Positions 1 through 6,546 are shown, counted from the first letter of the stretch. The stretch: DNA of 10,963 nucleotides from CAZIKB01 sp964539665 (GCA_964539665.1 CAZIKB010000172.1:1-10963), one strand, 5' to 3'. Numbers and translations are program-made. The notes: generated from the sequence alone by a model not told the origin.

Positions 1-79
1 TTGATTCTCACTTTAATACTCTTCATTTTTTCATAAAACTTTTGACACTACCTTGGTGTTATTCACAATACCAGGTTTA

Positions 80-766
80 TTACAAATATATCGGCCGCTC
101 CATGTACTCAATCGGATCTCTTACGCCGGCTTTTTGAAATCCCCGTAGTCGAAAACCGCAACTGTCACAAATCCCACATGCCATGTCTTCTCTCTGATAG
201 CAGGACCAGGTTAGTTCAAAAGGGACATTTAGTTCCATACCTTTTTTAACTATCTCATGTTTTTGCAATTGAATAATCGGGGTGACAACCTCTATTCGGG
301 TTGCAGGTTTCGTGCCTATCCCAATTACTTTTGCGAACGCATCGTAAAACTCTCTTCGACAATCGGGATAACCGGAACTGTCTTCTTCAACTGCGCCGAT
401 ATATATTTTAGTCGCTGCAATGACTTCCGCCCAACTGGTCGCGATGGCAAGAAGGTTAGCATTACGGAATGGAACATAGGAGCTTGGGATTTCTTCGCTT
501 TCCAAATTGACTTCTGAGACTTCAATATCCGAATCCGTTAAGCTCGAACCGCCTATTTGGGCAAGGTGCTCAACATCTACAACTAAAGTTTTTTCAGCCT
601 GGTAATAACCGGCCATTGCTTCAAACGCCTGTAACTCCCTTCGTTCAGTACGCTGGCCATAATTTAGATGCAGCAGGGCCAAACGGTGAGTCAGGTTTGC
701 AATTGCTACAGTTACGGCGCTGTCCATACCGCCACTGGATAACACTACCGCCAATTCTTTTGACAT
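80..766 (-). CDS. queC: 7-cyano-7-deazaguanine (preQ0) synthase QueC
   Basis: QueC is an ATP-dependent cytosolic enzyme that turns 7-carboxy-7-deazaguanine plus ammonia into preQ0, a step in making queuosine for tRNA. The protein (228 aa) has the N-terminal PP-loop SSGGMDSA at about residues 10-17. Its C-terminal zinc site has four cysteines, C189, C197, C200 and C203, in the family pattern SCY...CGxCDSC followed by RLRGF. The length is normal for QueC. I chose the ATG at 766 over the TTG one codon upstream because an AGAGGT ribosome binding site lies close before it. The queF stop TGA and this ATG share one base (TGATG), so the two genes are translationally coupled. queD, queE and tgt are not in the window. 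The 79 bases after the stop show no convincing terminator. Confidence 0.96.
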   Translation of the reverse strand: MSKELAVVLSSGGMDSAVTVAIANLTHRLALLHLNYGQRTERRELQAFEAMAGYYQAEKTLVVDVEHLAQIGGSSLTDSDIEVSEVNLESEEIPSSYVPFRNANLLAIATSWAEVIAATKIYIGAVEEDSSGYPDCRREFYDAFAKVIGIGTKPATRIEVVTPIIQLQKHEIVKKGMELNVPFELTWSCYQREDMACGICDSCGFRLRGFQKAGVRDPIEYMERPIYL

Positions 767-1110
767 CAACTACCTCTTTCAAAATTTGCCTTCACAATAG
801 AATGCAAACCGCCCCTGACTGAAAATTCGCCAATCACATCCATAGATCTTGGCTCACATGCTTTTATCAAATCATCCAAAATCTTGTTCACCACAGCTTC
901 GTAGAAAATACCTTCATTTCGAAATTCTAAATAATAGTATTTCAAAGCTTTTAATTCCAGACATTTTTTATCAGGCACATAATTTATCGTAATAGTTCCA
1001 AAATCCGGCAGCCCAGTCATGGGACAAACCGAAGTAAATTCATTATTGACAATAGTAATCGTATAATCGCGATCAGGATATTTATTTTCAAATGTTTCAA
1101 TGTGTTTCAA
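766..1110 (-). CDS. queF: NADPH-dependent preQ0 reductase QueF (short type I)
   Basis: QueF reduces the nitrile of preQ0 to the aminomethyl group of preQ1 with two NADPH; preQ1 is then inserted into tRNA by Tgt. Visible marks are the nucleophile C29 in TSVCPMTGLPDFG, the general acid D36 seven residues later (the Cys55/Asp62 spacing of Bacillus QueF), the QueF motif ELKALKYY, the following FRNEGIFYE segment and the C-terminal SVRGG. At 114 aa it is a compact single-domain type I form. The start is TTG. It is supported by a GGAG eight bases upstream and by the absence of an in-frame ATG before the catalytic region. It lies 21 bp after the amidase stop and overlaps queC by one base, so all three are probably on one transcript. 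The product feeds directly from QueC's reaction. Confidence 0.95.
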   Translation of the reverse strand: MKHIETFENKYPDRDYTITIVNNEFTSVCPMTGLPDFGTITINYVPDKKCLELKALKYYYLEFRNEGIFYEAVVNKILDDLIKACEPRSMDVIGEFSVRGGLHSIVKANFERGS

Positions 1111-1131
1111 TGTTTTTACTCCATTTAATCC

Positions 1132-3003
1132 TTAAAATTGCTTTAATTTTGGTTCTGTTGGTAAATACTTCTTCTTTTCATTTGTTTGAAATTCTTTTTC
1201 TGTTGATTCCATTTCTATAAGAAAATCTTCCATTCCAAGAACAACTGCCTGTGCCATATCATTTAAAAAGTCGTCATCTAATAACAACATTTCATCTTCA
1301 GGGTGGGTCATAAAAGCGCCTTCCACTAATAATGAGATTAAACTGGTTTGCCTGGTGACATAGTAGGTCGATAAAACTCTGCCAAAAGGATTTAAGCCCA
1401 ATTCAATAAGTCGCTGGTAAACAGCTTTTGCGATGGCCTGGGCTTGCGGTACAGTGTAATACGTGCTGGTTCCGCGTGGTCTGGAAGGGTTGGTAGCCGC
1501 ACCAATCGAATTGTTGTGCAGCGAAACAAAGATGTGCGAATGACTCTCTTCAGCCAGCCTGATTCGCTCCTGCAAAGTCATGGTTGTGTCTTGTGTGCGC
1601 GTCCTGACAACAGTCGCCCCTTCCGCTTCCAATAAATCCGCAATAATATTGGCATAATGCAAATTCACCTGTTTTTCAAAAAGACCAGTCGGGCTAACCG
1701 CTCCATCAAATTCACCACCGTGACCGGCATCCACGGTTATGGTAAGACCTTTAAAAACAGATGCTGGTTCCTTTGAGAATTCAGGGGTTCTTCGAATATT
1801 TAACCAAAATTGTTTGCCGACATAACGGCCCGAATAGCCCCACTGCTGTTTTTGATTGAGTTCAATTCGCAAAACAACAATTTCTCCACCTTCCTGACGC
1901 CATCGTATTAATCGAATCGTATCGTCATTTTGTGGGTATGTTATCCATTGCGGCGCTTGCAGTGCCCGATAAAATTTGATTTCCAATGCAGCAGGCTCCA
2001 AAAATTGCTCAACCTGAAATGGCACTCGTTCAGTAAGATTAATTCTTAATTGAATCCAGTCCCCGGTTCGCAGAGTACCAATACTCCCTAACAAAGCATG
2101 AGGAAAGGTGGAACCAGACGGGAGGGCAGTTAAACTATTTGAGCGAATATAGCCAATGACATTTTCTGCCAACCGCACCTTCCTGACGCCATCTCGCTCT
2201 CCAATAATTTGCATTCTTATACCTGATGGCAGCGCCATCCAGATCTCACCATCCGGACTGGTTTTTATGATATTAATAGAATCAGAAGTAACTCCAATTA
2301 GAGGAACAACCTTTGACAGGATATGTATTTTACCCTTAGATTTGAATTTTATGGTGCGACCATTCTTTCCCCGCAATTTAAACTCAACCTGCTTTGGTTT
2401 ATATTTATCCAAATCACGCATCACCACTGTCCCTTTGTACAATCCGCCAATACCCTTAGCTGATTTTTTCGACACTTCCGCCATCATTACATTCTTACCC
2501 ACCTTATCGACGGAGAATGTAGCGCGCCCTTTTGGACTACCCTGGAATTCTACTTCCAGGAGATCTCCTGGTGAAAGATAGACATCGTTTTCAGGATTAA
2601 TACTTTCAACGTTAATCATAGTAGGAGTTTCGGGGTATGTTGTTACAGGGTGTGGTCGAAATATACGCAAAGAATCACTTACAATCCCAATACTGTCTTC
2701 AGCGGTAAAAAAAATCATATTCTCCCCGGGCTCTAAATCTGCCAGGCCAACAAAAGCGCCGGATTGGTATATTCTGGTTTTTTGATTTTGCACCCGTAAT
2801 TTTGCTGTCGGAAAAACCGAGCCGGCATATCTCACCCGATCAAAATTTATTGTATCGCCATCAGCAGGATATACCAGTCGCAGCCTGACTGAATCTGGAA
2901 TGGCATGCATTTCCGGATTCTGCGCTTGAATTAAATCAGGTGCAAAACACATTGCTAATAAAATCGAAAAAACACTTATTCTTTTATTTTCTCTCATGAG
3001 CAT
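1132..3003 (-). CDS. Secreted N-acetylmuramoyl-L-alanine amidase (Amidase_3) with SH3-like and beta-rich N-terminal domains
   Basis: This is a zinc amidase that cuts the bond between MurNAc and the stem peptide of peptidoglycan, and it probably acts in the periplasm. The first 28 or so residues are a signal peptide ending near LIQAQ. Residues about 40-115 look like an Ig-like beta domain, and about 235-297 resemble a bacterial SH3 domain (ending VIGYIRSNSL). Residues about 305-410 look AMIN-like, which would bind cell wall. The catalytic domain runs from about 420 to 600, with H428 in DAGHGG, E443 in FEKQ, H496 in SLHNN and the catalytic E561 in LVEGAFMTHPEDE, so all the key residues are present. 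A charged tail of about 25 residues follows. At 623 aa it is longer than AmiA/AmiC-type enzymes because of the N-terminal domains. The start is ATG at 3003 or a second ATG at 2997; neither has a clear ribosome binding site. queF and queC follow. The amidase call is firm; the N-terminal domain names are by pattern only. Confidence 0.93.
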   Translation of the reverse strand: MLMRENKRISVFSILLAMCFAPDLIQAQNPEMHAIPDSVRLRLVYPADGDTINFDRVRYAGSVFPTAKLRVQNQKTRIYQSGAFVGLADLEPGENMIFFTAEDSIGIVSDSLRIFRPHPVTTYPETPTMINVESINPENDVYLSPGDLLEVEFQGSPKGRATFSVDKVGKNVMMAEVSKKSAKGIGGLYKGTVVMRDLDKYKPKQVEFKLRGKNGRTIKFKSKGKIHILSKVVPLIGVTSDSINIIKTSPDGEIWMALPSGIRMQIIGERDGVRKVRLAENVIGYIRSNSLTALPSGSTFPHALLGSIGTLRTGDWIQLRINLTERVPFQVEQFLEPAALEIKFYRALQAPQWITYPQNDDTIRLIRWRQEGGEIVVLRIELNQKQQWGYSGRYVGKQFWLNIRRTPEFSKEPASVFKGLTITVDAGHGGEFDGAVSPTGLFEKQVNLHYANIIADLLEAEGATVVRTRTQDTTMTLQERIRLAEESHSHIFVSLHNNSIGAATNPSRPRGTSTYYTVPQAQAIAKAVYQRLIELGLNPFGRVLSTYYVTRQTSLISLLVEGAFMTHPEDEMLLLDDDFLNDMAQAVVLGMEDFLIEMESTEKEFQTNEKKKYLPTEPKLKQF

Positions 3004-3054
3004 TTATCAATTATTTATTAAATTTATAAAACTCTGCACGAATAACTTTCAGTA

Positions 3055-3083
3055 AATATAGAAAAATAAAAAGTAAAAATCAA
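3055..3083 (-). promoter_or_regulatory. Probable sigma70-type promoter of the amidase-queF-queC operon
   Basis: Read on the minus strand, TTGATT (3083-3078) is followed by a 17-base spacer and TATATT (3060-3055), close to TTGACA-17-TATAAT. Transcription would start near 3048, leaving a leader of about 45 bases before the amidase ATG. The -35 box overlaps the T-run of the hairpin terminator just upstream. The spacer is very T-rich, so some chance matching is possible. Confidence 0.55.
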
Positions 3084-3118
3084 AAAAAATCCCCGAGTAA
3101 TTAAACTCAGGGATTTTT
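3082..3118 (-). terminator. Strong intrinsic hairpin terminator, possibly bidirectional
   Basis: The stem pairs 3095-3098 (GAGT) with 3105-3108 (ACTC), has one C/A mismatch, and continues with CCC (3091-3093) against GGG (3110-3112) into an A/T stem. The loop is six bases. On the minus strand it is followed by a run of eight T (3089-3082); on the plus strand by five T. No annotated gene ends into it from either side: the amidase starts 79 bases downstream on the minus strand, and the nearest upstream material is intergenic. It therefore probably ends a short untranslated minus-strand transcript or acts as a leader attenuator. Confidence 0.75.
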
Positions 3119-3145
3119 GAGGAGGAAGGGAAGAAATTTGAGGTT
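3082..3145 (-). ncRNA. Candidate small RNA upstream of the amidase
   Basis: A TATACT -10-like hexamer on the minus strand (3157-3152) would start a transcript near 3145 that ends at the hairpin with eight T at 3089-3082, giving about 64 nt. The 5' half is single-stranded-looking and pyrimidine-rich, with TTCCCTTCCTCCTC at 3118-3137, which is complementary to strong Shine-Dalgarno sequences such as GAGGAGG. There is no ORF in it. I found no good -35 box for this -10. It could instead be a leader of the amidase operon. Identity with any known RNA family is not claimed. Confidence 0.35.
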
Positions 3146-3313
3146 ACATGTAGTATATAATCCTTTGTTTCTTTATATTTAATAACAACTATTTACTGAT
3201 TTTTCTTCCAATAAAACGAAAAATAATTTATTTTATATTATTTATACTTAATAATTCAAGGTTTTATTCATATATCCGATAGTAAATTAGTGATATATTT
3301 AAGGTGAATTATT

Positions 3314-3643
3314 ATGAAAATAATCAGAATACCCATTTTCTTTTCTTTAGCAGTTTTTTTAGTATCCAATATTGCCATCGGACGTGAGAATAACGATGAG
3401 AAAATTAGAGAGAATTATGATAAAGTCGAATATAAAGCACTGGTAAAATGTGCAAAGATAAAGCTCACTACCTTTAAATTTCAAGTTAAACAAATCAAGG
3501 ATGTTAATTTTCTTAAAAAACAATTAGAGGATTTACAAAACAAAAGACTGGAAATCAGTCGTGCGGTCAGACGGCTGGAAAATCTTGCTAAGAAACGAGA
3601 AATGGAAAAAGCAAAATTAAATGAGGAAGAAGATTCACACTAG
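3314..3643 (+). CDS. Small secreted coiled-coil protein, family not recognised
   Basis: I do not recognise this 109-aa protein. Residues 1-23 form a clear signal peptide (KIIR, then a hydrophobic stretch, then SNIAIG). Residues about 58-105 are highly charged with heptad-like spacing (LKKQLEDLQNKRLEISRAV and onward), consistent with an alpha-helical coiled coil, and the tail is acidic (EEEDSH). The single cysteine, C46, is not in a lipobox. The mature protein is probably periplasmic. The start is well supported: AAGGTG lies seven bases before the ATG. A strong hairpin terminator follows about 75 bases after the stop, so it is probably a single-gene unit. It is the only plus-strand gene in the window and its surroundings are very AT-rich. 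No clear promoter could be picked in the AT-rich DNA before it. Confidence 0.7.
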   Translation: MKIIRIPIFFSLAVFLVSNIAIGRENNDEKIRENYDKVEYKALVKCAKIKLTTFKFQVKQIKDVNFLKKQLEDLQNKRLEISRAVRRLENLAKKREMEKAKLNEEEDSH

Positions 3644-3671
3644 ACAAATTAATATAATTTATCATTATTTC

Positions 3672-3709
3672 AATCAAGGTTGATTTTTAAATTACATGGA
3701 TTTGTAATT
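3672..3709. repeat. Two small inverted repeats after the coiled-coil gene
   Basis: AATCA (3672-3676) pairs with TGATT (3681-3685), and AATTACA (3690-3696) pairs with TGTAATT (3703-3709) around a six-base loop. Both are AT-rich and weak. They lie in the 3' untranslated part of the coiled-coil gene, just before its terminator. Confidence 0.4.
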
Positions 3710-3716
3710 AATAATG

Positions 3717-3750
3717 AAAAAAGCGACTTATATATTAGGTCGCTTTTTTT
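3717..3750. terminator. Bidirectional intrinsic terminator
   Basis: AAAAAAGCGAC (3717-3727) pairs perfectly with GTCGCTTTTTT (3739-3749) around an 11-base AT loop, and the plus strand carries seven T (3744-3750). It sits between two convergent genes, so it can end the plus-strand coiled-coil gene and, with six T on the other strand, the minus-strand HAD/MFS transcript. Confidence 0.82.
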
Positions 3751-3841
3751 ATTATATACCAGATGCAAATAGTTTTACATTTGGTAGCACTATTTGAAAC
3801 TTTACTTGCATATTGTAAAAATACAGTATTGGATTAATTTA

Positions 3842-3931
3842 ATTGAATCCGCCTGGGAACGCCGTTCTGTTATCTGGCTTTCAGGGGTGCGCCGTTTGGG
3901 TAAAACCTGTTTGTGTCAAACATCACCGCGG
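3842..3931 (+). pseudogene. Remnant of an AAA-type ATPase (Walker A region only)
   Basis: Frame 3 of the plus strand reads ESAWERRSV followed by WLSGVRRLGKTCLCQTSP. That matches the N-terminal P-loop segment of the AAA_14-like ATPases, whose Walker A has the form GxRRxGKT followed by xLCQxxP. The frame is open from 3788, but the recognisable part is only about 29 codons with no ATG at its start. It ends in a TAA at 3965-3967 inside the HAD gene. No Walker B, sensor or C-terminal domain follows. By hand count about 55% of bases 3845-3931 are G or C, far above the AT-rich DNA just to its left. It is best read as a broken leftover of a transferred or duplicated gene. Recognition is by memory of the family motif, so a database comparison is needed to be certain. 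Confidence 0.6.
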
Positions 3932-4609
3932 ATTAACCATAGACATAAATGTTTTAATATCAGATAAGTCAGGCAGAAGAAAGTTTGGCTGAGCTTTTTC
4001 TAATTCTTCAAAAGAAAAAAAACCTGTTGCGACAGCGATGCTTTTCGCGTTAAATGCTTTTGCACAGGCTACATCCAGAGGTGTATCACCGATAACAACA
4101 ATATCTTCAGGAAGGATTTCCCTGCTTGTTTTTTCAAAATATCTCTGAGCCGCAACACTCGGCAGTTCATTGCGAATTCCCGAATCATCTGCAAAGGCGC
4201 CAAACTGGAAATAGTGCATTAATTGAAAATGCTCTAATTTAATTCTGGCCCCCTGAAGCCAGTTTCCGGTTAGCAGGGCTAACGTCATGTCTTCACGGTT
4301 GTTTAAATATTCTAATAAATCTAAAATTCCCGGTTCAATATGTTTACCGTTATCGGGCTTCTTTATTTCACTCTTTAAAATATCAAAATACAGACGCTTG
4401 AAATCATCTTCTTTTATTTGCTGCCATTCCAAATCGTGTAAAAACAGAGCATCTTTAAAAATCGCCCGGTCGGTGCGACCGGCAAAATTTACACTATCCA
4501 GTCCATTTTTCGTTCGAAATAATTGTTCAAAAGCAATGGTCATAGCGCGACGTCCTGCGCCGGCAGAATTGATTAAAGTCAAGTCAATGTCGAATAAAAG
4601 TAGTTTCAT
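3923..4609 (-). CDS. HAD-superfamily phosphatase (phosphoglycolate phosphatase-like)
   Basis: This is a cytosolic hydrolase of the haloacid dehalogenase superfamily that probably removes phosphate from a small metabolite; the substrate is unknown. Motif I is FDIDLTLI with nucleophile D7 and acid D9, motif II is the Thr of LLTGN (T114), and the C-terminal motif is VVIGDTPLDV with D175 and D179 for magnesium. Residues about 13-90 form the helical cap of a subfamily I enzyme. The length (228 aa) is normal. The start has an AGGAG ribosome binding site four bases upstream. It follows the MFS gene by 59 bp and may share its transcript. Its stop and last codons lie inside the antisense of the ATPase remnant, so the C-terminal end (NPR) may have been altered when that DNA arrived. 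Confidence 0.85.
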   Translation of the reverse strand: MKLLLFDIDLTLINSAGAGRRAMTIAFEQLFRTKNGLDSVNFAGRTDRAIFKDALFLHDLEWQQIKEDDFKRLYFDILKSEIKKPDNGKHIEPGILDLLEYLNNREDMTLALLTGNWLQGARIKLEHFQLMHYFQFGAFADDSGIRNELPSVAAQRYFEKTSREILPEDIVVIGDTPLDVACAKAFNAKSIAVATGFFSFEELEKAQPNFLLPDLSDIKTFMSMVNPR

Positions 4610-4668
4610 GATGCTCCTAATCTAAAAAAAGAACCGGCAAAATCAACAAGATAATTTTGGTTAAGGAT

Positions 4669-5871
4669 TTATCGGTTTCCGTTAGCCATTTTAACCGCTT
4701 CAGGTAATTTGAATAATTGACTCATCGCGATAATTCCGAGTATGGGGCCAACGCCTAAAACACTAAAAGCTAATTTCCAGCCTGCTAATTCCTGAAATAC
4801 AGGCACCAGCCGAATTGAAATCATCGTAAGTAAAAAGCCAATGCTGGTTTGCAGAGTCAACACAGTGCTCATGTATTGCGGTTCACACAGTTCTGATGCC
4901 GCCGTCGAAAATTGCGCTGAATCAGCAACAACAGTGACACCCCAGATCACACAAACAAACAGGATCAAGGCAGGATTCAGGCCTGGTAGAAATCCAACGA
5001 TGAAACAGCAAATACCACTAATTGCCATTGCTGAAATAGTCGAAATACTCCGGCCAACTTTGTCGGCCCAGTATCCGTAGCCAACGCAGCCAATTGCGCC
5101 GCTTGAAATAATGATGAAAGCCCAGAATCCTGCAGACATTCTTTCAACCGAGCCATGAGATTTTTCGACATTAAGCAGAAAAAGCGGTACCCAGGTCCAC
5201 ATCGCATACAGCTCCCACATGTGGCCGAAATATCCAAGATAAGCTAATCGAATGGGCTTATTCTTAAGAATTTTTAAAGCATACTTAAAATTTAATGTCT
5301 GAGCCTGAACATTATAAGGGCCGTCTTCCACAAATATCAGCACAATAAAAGCAGCCAGAGTTGACAAAACAGAACTCACAAAAATCGTCAATTTCCACTG
5401 TTCCTGTAAAATAGAACCCACGAGATGCGGCAGCGCTGAACCAATTGTCAGCGCACCAACTAAGGCGCCAATAGCCAGTCCCCGACGTGCTTTAAACCAG
5501 CCTGCCATTATTTTCATGCCGGGAGGATACACACCCGCCAGGAACATCCCAGTTAATAATCTTAATAACAGCGCCAAAATAAAATTAGCCGCAAATAAGG
5601 GAAAAAGGGCATTAACAATTGCAGATAAAAATGCTGAAATTGAAAACACAAGTCGAGTATTAAAAACATCTGCTAAATTTGTAATTGCGATGAATAAAGT
5701 ACCTGCTACAAAACCCAGTTGTACTGCCATGACCAACCAAGCAATCTGCCCACTGGAAAGCCCCCATTCGATTTTTAATGCGGGATTAACCGCAGAGGCG
5801 CTGAACCAAACAGTCATGGCTAATAATTCTGAGAAGCTGAGCAGTAAGAGCATTTTCCAGGGTTTGGGCAA
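4669..5871 (-). CDS. Major facilitator superfamily transporter, substrate unknown
   Basis: An inner-membrane secondary transporter of 400 aa with about 12 hydrophobic segments in two halves. The second half carries a good MFS motif A (YWADKVGRS, about residues 267-275). The first-half copy is degenerate (DVFNTRLVF, about 68-76). GWFKARRGLAIG at about 124-135 and VEDGPY at 181-186 are also typical of MFS proteins. Nothing visible fixes the substrate. The start is TTG at 5871, supported by AGGA nine bases upstream; the next ATG (5853) would sit too far from that site and lose MPKPWK. A promoter with good hexamers lies about 45 bases upstream. The HAD phosphatase gene follows by 59 bp. Confidence 0.88.
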   Translation of the reverse strand: MPKPWKMLLLLSFSELLAMTVWFSASAVNPALKIEWGLSSGQIAWLVMAVQLGFVAGTLFIAITNLADVFNTRLVFSISAFLSAIVNALFPLFAANFILALLLRLLTGMFLAGVYPPGMKIMAGWFKARRGLAIGALVGALTIGSALPHLVGSILQEQWKLTIFVSSVLSTLAAFIVLIFVEDGPYNVQAQTLNFKYALKILKNKPIRLAYLGYFGHMWELYAMWTWVPLFLLNVEKSHGSVERMSAGFWAFIIISSGAIGCVGYGYWADKVGRSISTISAMAISGICCFIVGFLPGLNPALILFVCVIWGVTVVADSAQFSTAASELCEPQYMSTVLTLQTSIGFLLTMISIRLVPVFQELAGWKLAFSVLGVGPILGIIAMSQLFKLPEAVKMANGNR

Positions 5872-5915
5872 GAAATAGTTTCCTTTATTTTAAATCATCC
5901 AACATAAGAATTAAC

Positions 5916-5946
5916 AGTATAATTCCTGTGTAAAAATTAACGTCAA
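5916..5946 (-). promoter_or_regulatory. Possible promoter of the MFS-HAD unit
   Basis: On the minus strand TTGACG (5946-5941) is followed after 19 bases by TATACT (5921-5916). Both hexamers match five of six consensus positions but the spacer is two bases longer than ideal. A start near 5909 would leave a leader of about 38 bases before the TTG start codon of the transporter. Confidence 0.4.
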
Positions 5947-6111
5947 TCGAATATCGGGGACTGTAGTGGTACGGAGTTATTTTGGGGAGATGAATATTAG
6001 TCTAGACTTTAAGGGGCTCACATAATCTGGTATGAATTTTCAATAATTTTTATGACACTAAGCGAAAGTGTAATTTCATTAATATCCCCTCAATAAATAA
6101 TGGGAACTCAT

Positions 6112-6170
6112 CTTTACTAAACTTTGAAAGTTTAGTAAAGCACCATTTTGAGTACGTACATTTCAAAATG
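6112..6170. repeat. Two adjacent perfect inverted repeats downstream of the STAS gene
   Basis: Bases 6112-6125 (CTTTACTAAACTTT) and 6127-6140 are perfect reverse complements around a single G, a 29-base palindrome. Four bases on, CATTTTGA (6144-6151) pairs with TCAAAATG (6163-6170) across 11 bases. No T-run follows either, so they are not ordinary terminators on the minus strand. They could stabilise the 3' end of the STAS mRNA or be a protein-binding site. Confidence 0.7.
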
Positions 6171-6201
6171 ACAATACTGTTCAATAAAATATTTTACCCT
6201 T

Positions 6202-6546
6202 CTAAAACCCCTTCAACGCTTTCCCCTCATCATTAAAGTGCGGCATATATTTCGTGATTCCGACCATATCAAATATTTTCTGAAAATGCTCTGTCAATCC
6301 CCAGGCGCGAAGCGATTGCTTCATTTTGCGGCTCTGGGTCAACATGCTTATGATGATAGCCATGCCAGCGCTATTAATGTAAGATACATTTTCAAAATTC
6401 AAGCCAATTTTTTTTACGCCATCTTCAGTGAATTTCTCGTATGCTTCCTGGACAACTTTTTCAGAAAAGCTGGTTACTTCACCGCTCATGTCTATTACTC
6501 CGACCTGTTCGATAATTCTTGTTTCCACTTGCGTGGACTGTTGCAT
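6202..6546 (-). CDS. STAS-domain protein, anti-sigma factor antagonist-like
   Basis: A 114-aa single STAS domain of the SpoIIAA/RsbV type. Such proteins usually bind a serine kinase/anti-sigma factor and are switched off by phosphorylation. The phosphorylation loop reads VSYINSAGMA: S59 aligns with Ser58 of SpoIIAA, but the usual preceding Asp is Asn and the second Ser is Ala. The rest (GEVTSFS, AWGLTEHFQKIFDMVGI) fits the fold. The start is ATG at 6546, set by a perfect AGGAGG five bases upstream. A GTG five codons earlier is in frame but lies before that site. No partner kinase, PP2C phosphatase or sigma factor gene is in the window, so the partner is unknown. The strong ribosome binding site stands out against the weak ones of most neighbours. 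Confidence 0.88.
   Translation of the reverse strand: MQQSTQVETRIIEQVGVIDMSGEVTSFSEKVVQEAYEKFTEDGVKKIGLNFENVSYINSAGMAIIISMLTQSRKMKQSLRAWGLTEHFQKIFDMVGITKYMPHFNDEGKALKGF

Larger units (their letters stand above)
5872..6201. other. 330-base intergenic region between the STAS and MFS genes
   Basis: No convincing gene lies here. It holds a promoter for the MFS gene at its left end and two adjacent hairpins near the STAS stop. A weak stem, ACACT/AGTGT, lies around 6056-6072. A nine-residue open frame on the minus strand (6079-6050) has a GAGGGG upstream but is too short to support as a gene. Confidence 0.6.

Noticed and set aside
46..60. Small stem ACAC..GTGT after queC as a terminator
   Set aside because: Only about six pairs with a three-base loop and one G-T pair, and no T-run directly follows on the minus strand.
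2156..2581. Plus-strand open frame of 141 codons inside the amidase gene
   Set aside because: It is antisense to a well-supported amidase gene and shows no domain; a shadow of that gene.
3766..3796. Inverted repeat CAAATAG/CTATTTG as an end of an insertion sequence beside the ATPase remnant
   Set aside because: Only seven bases in AT-rich DNA with a 17-base loop, no matching partner on the other side of the remnant and no target duplication seen.
5516..5878. Plus-strand open frame of 120 codons across the start of the MFS gene
   Set aside because: Antisense shadow of the transporter; composition reflects reversed transmembrane codons.
6050..6079. Nine-residue minus-strand frame MKLHFRLVS with GAGGGG upstream, a possible leader peptide before the MFS gene
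   Set aside because: Too short to support, has no attenuator hairpin with a T-run after it, and lies upstream of the likely MFS promoter.
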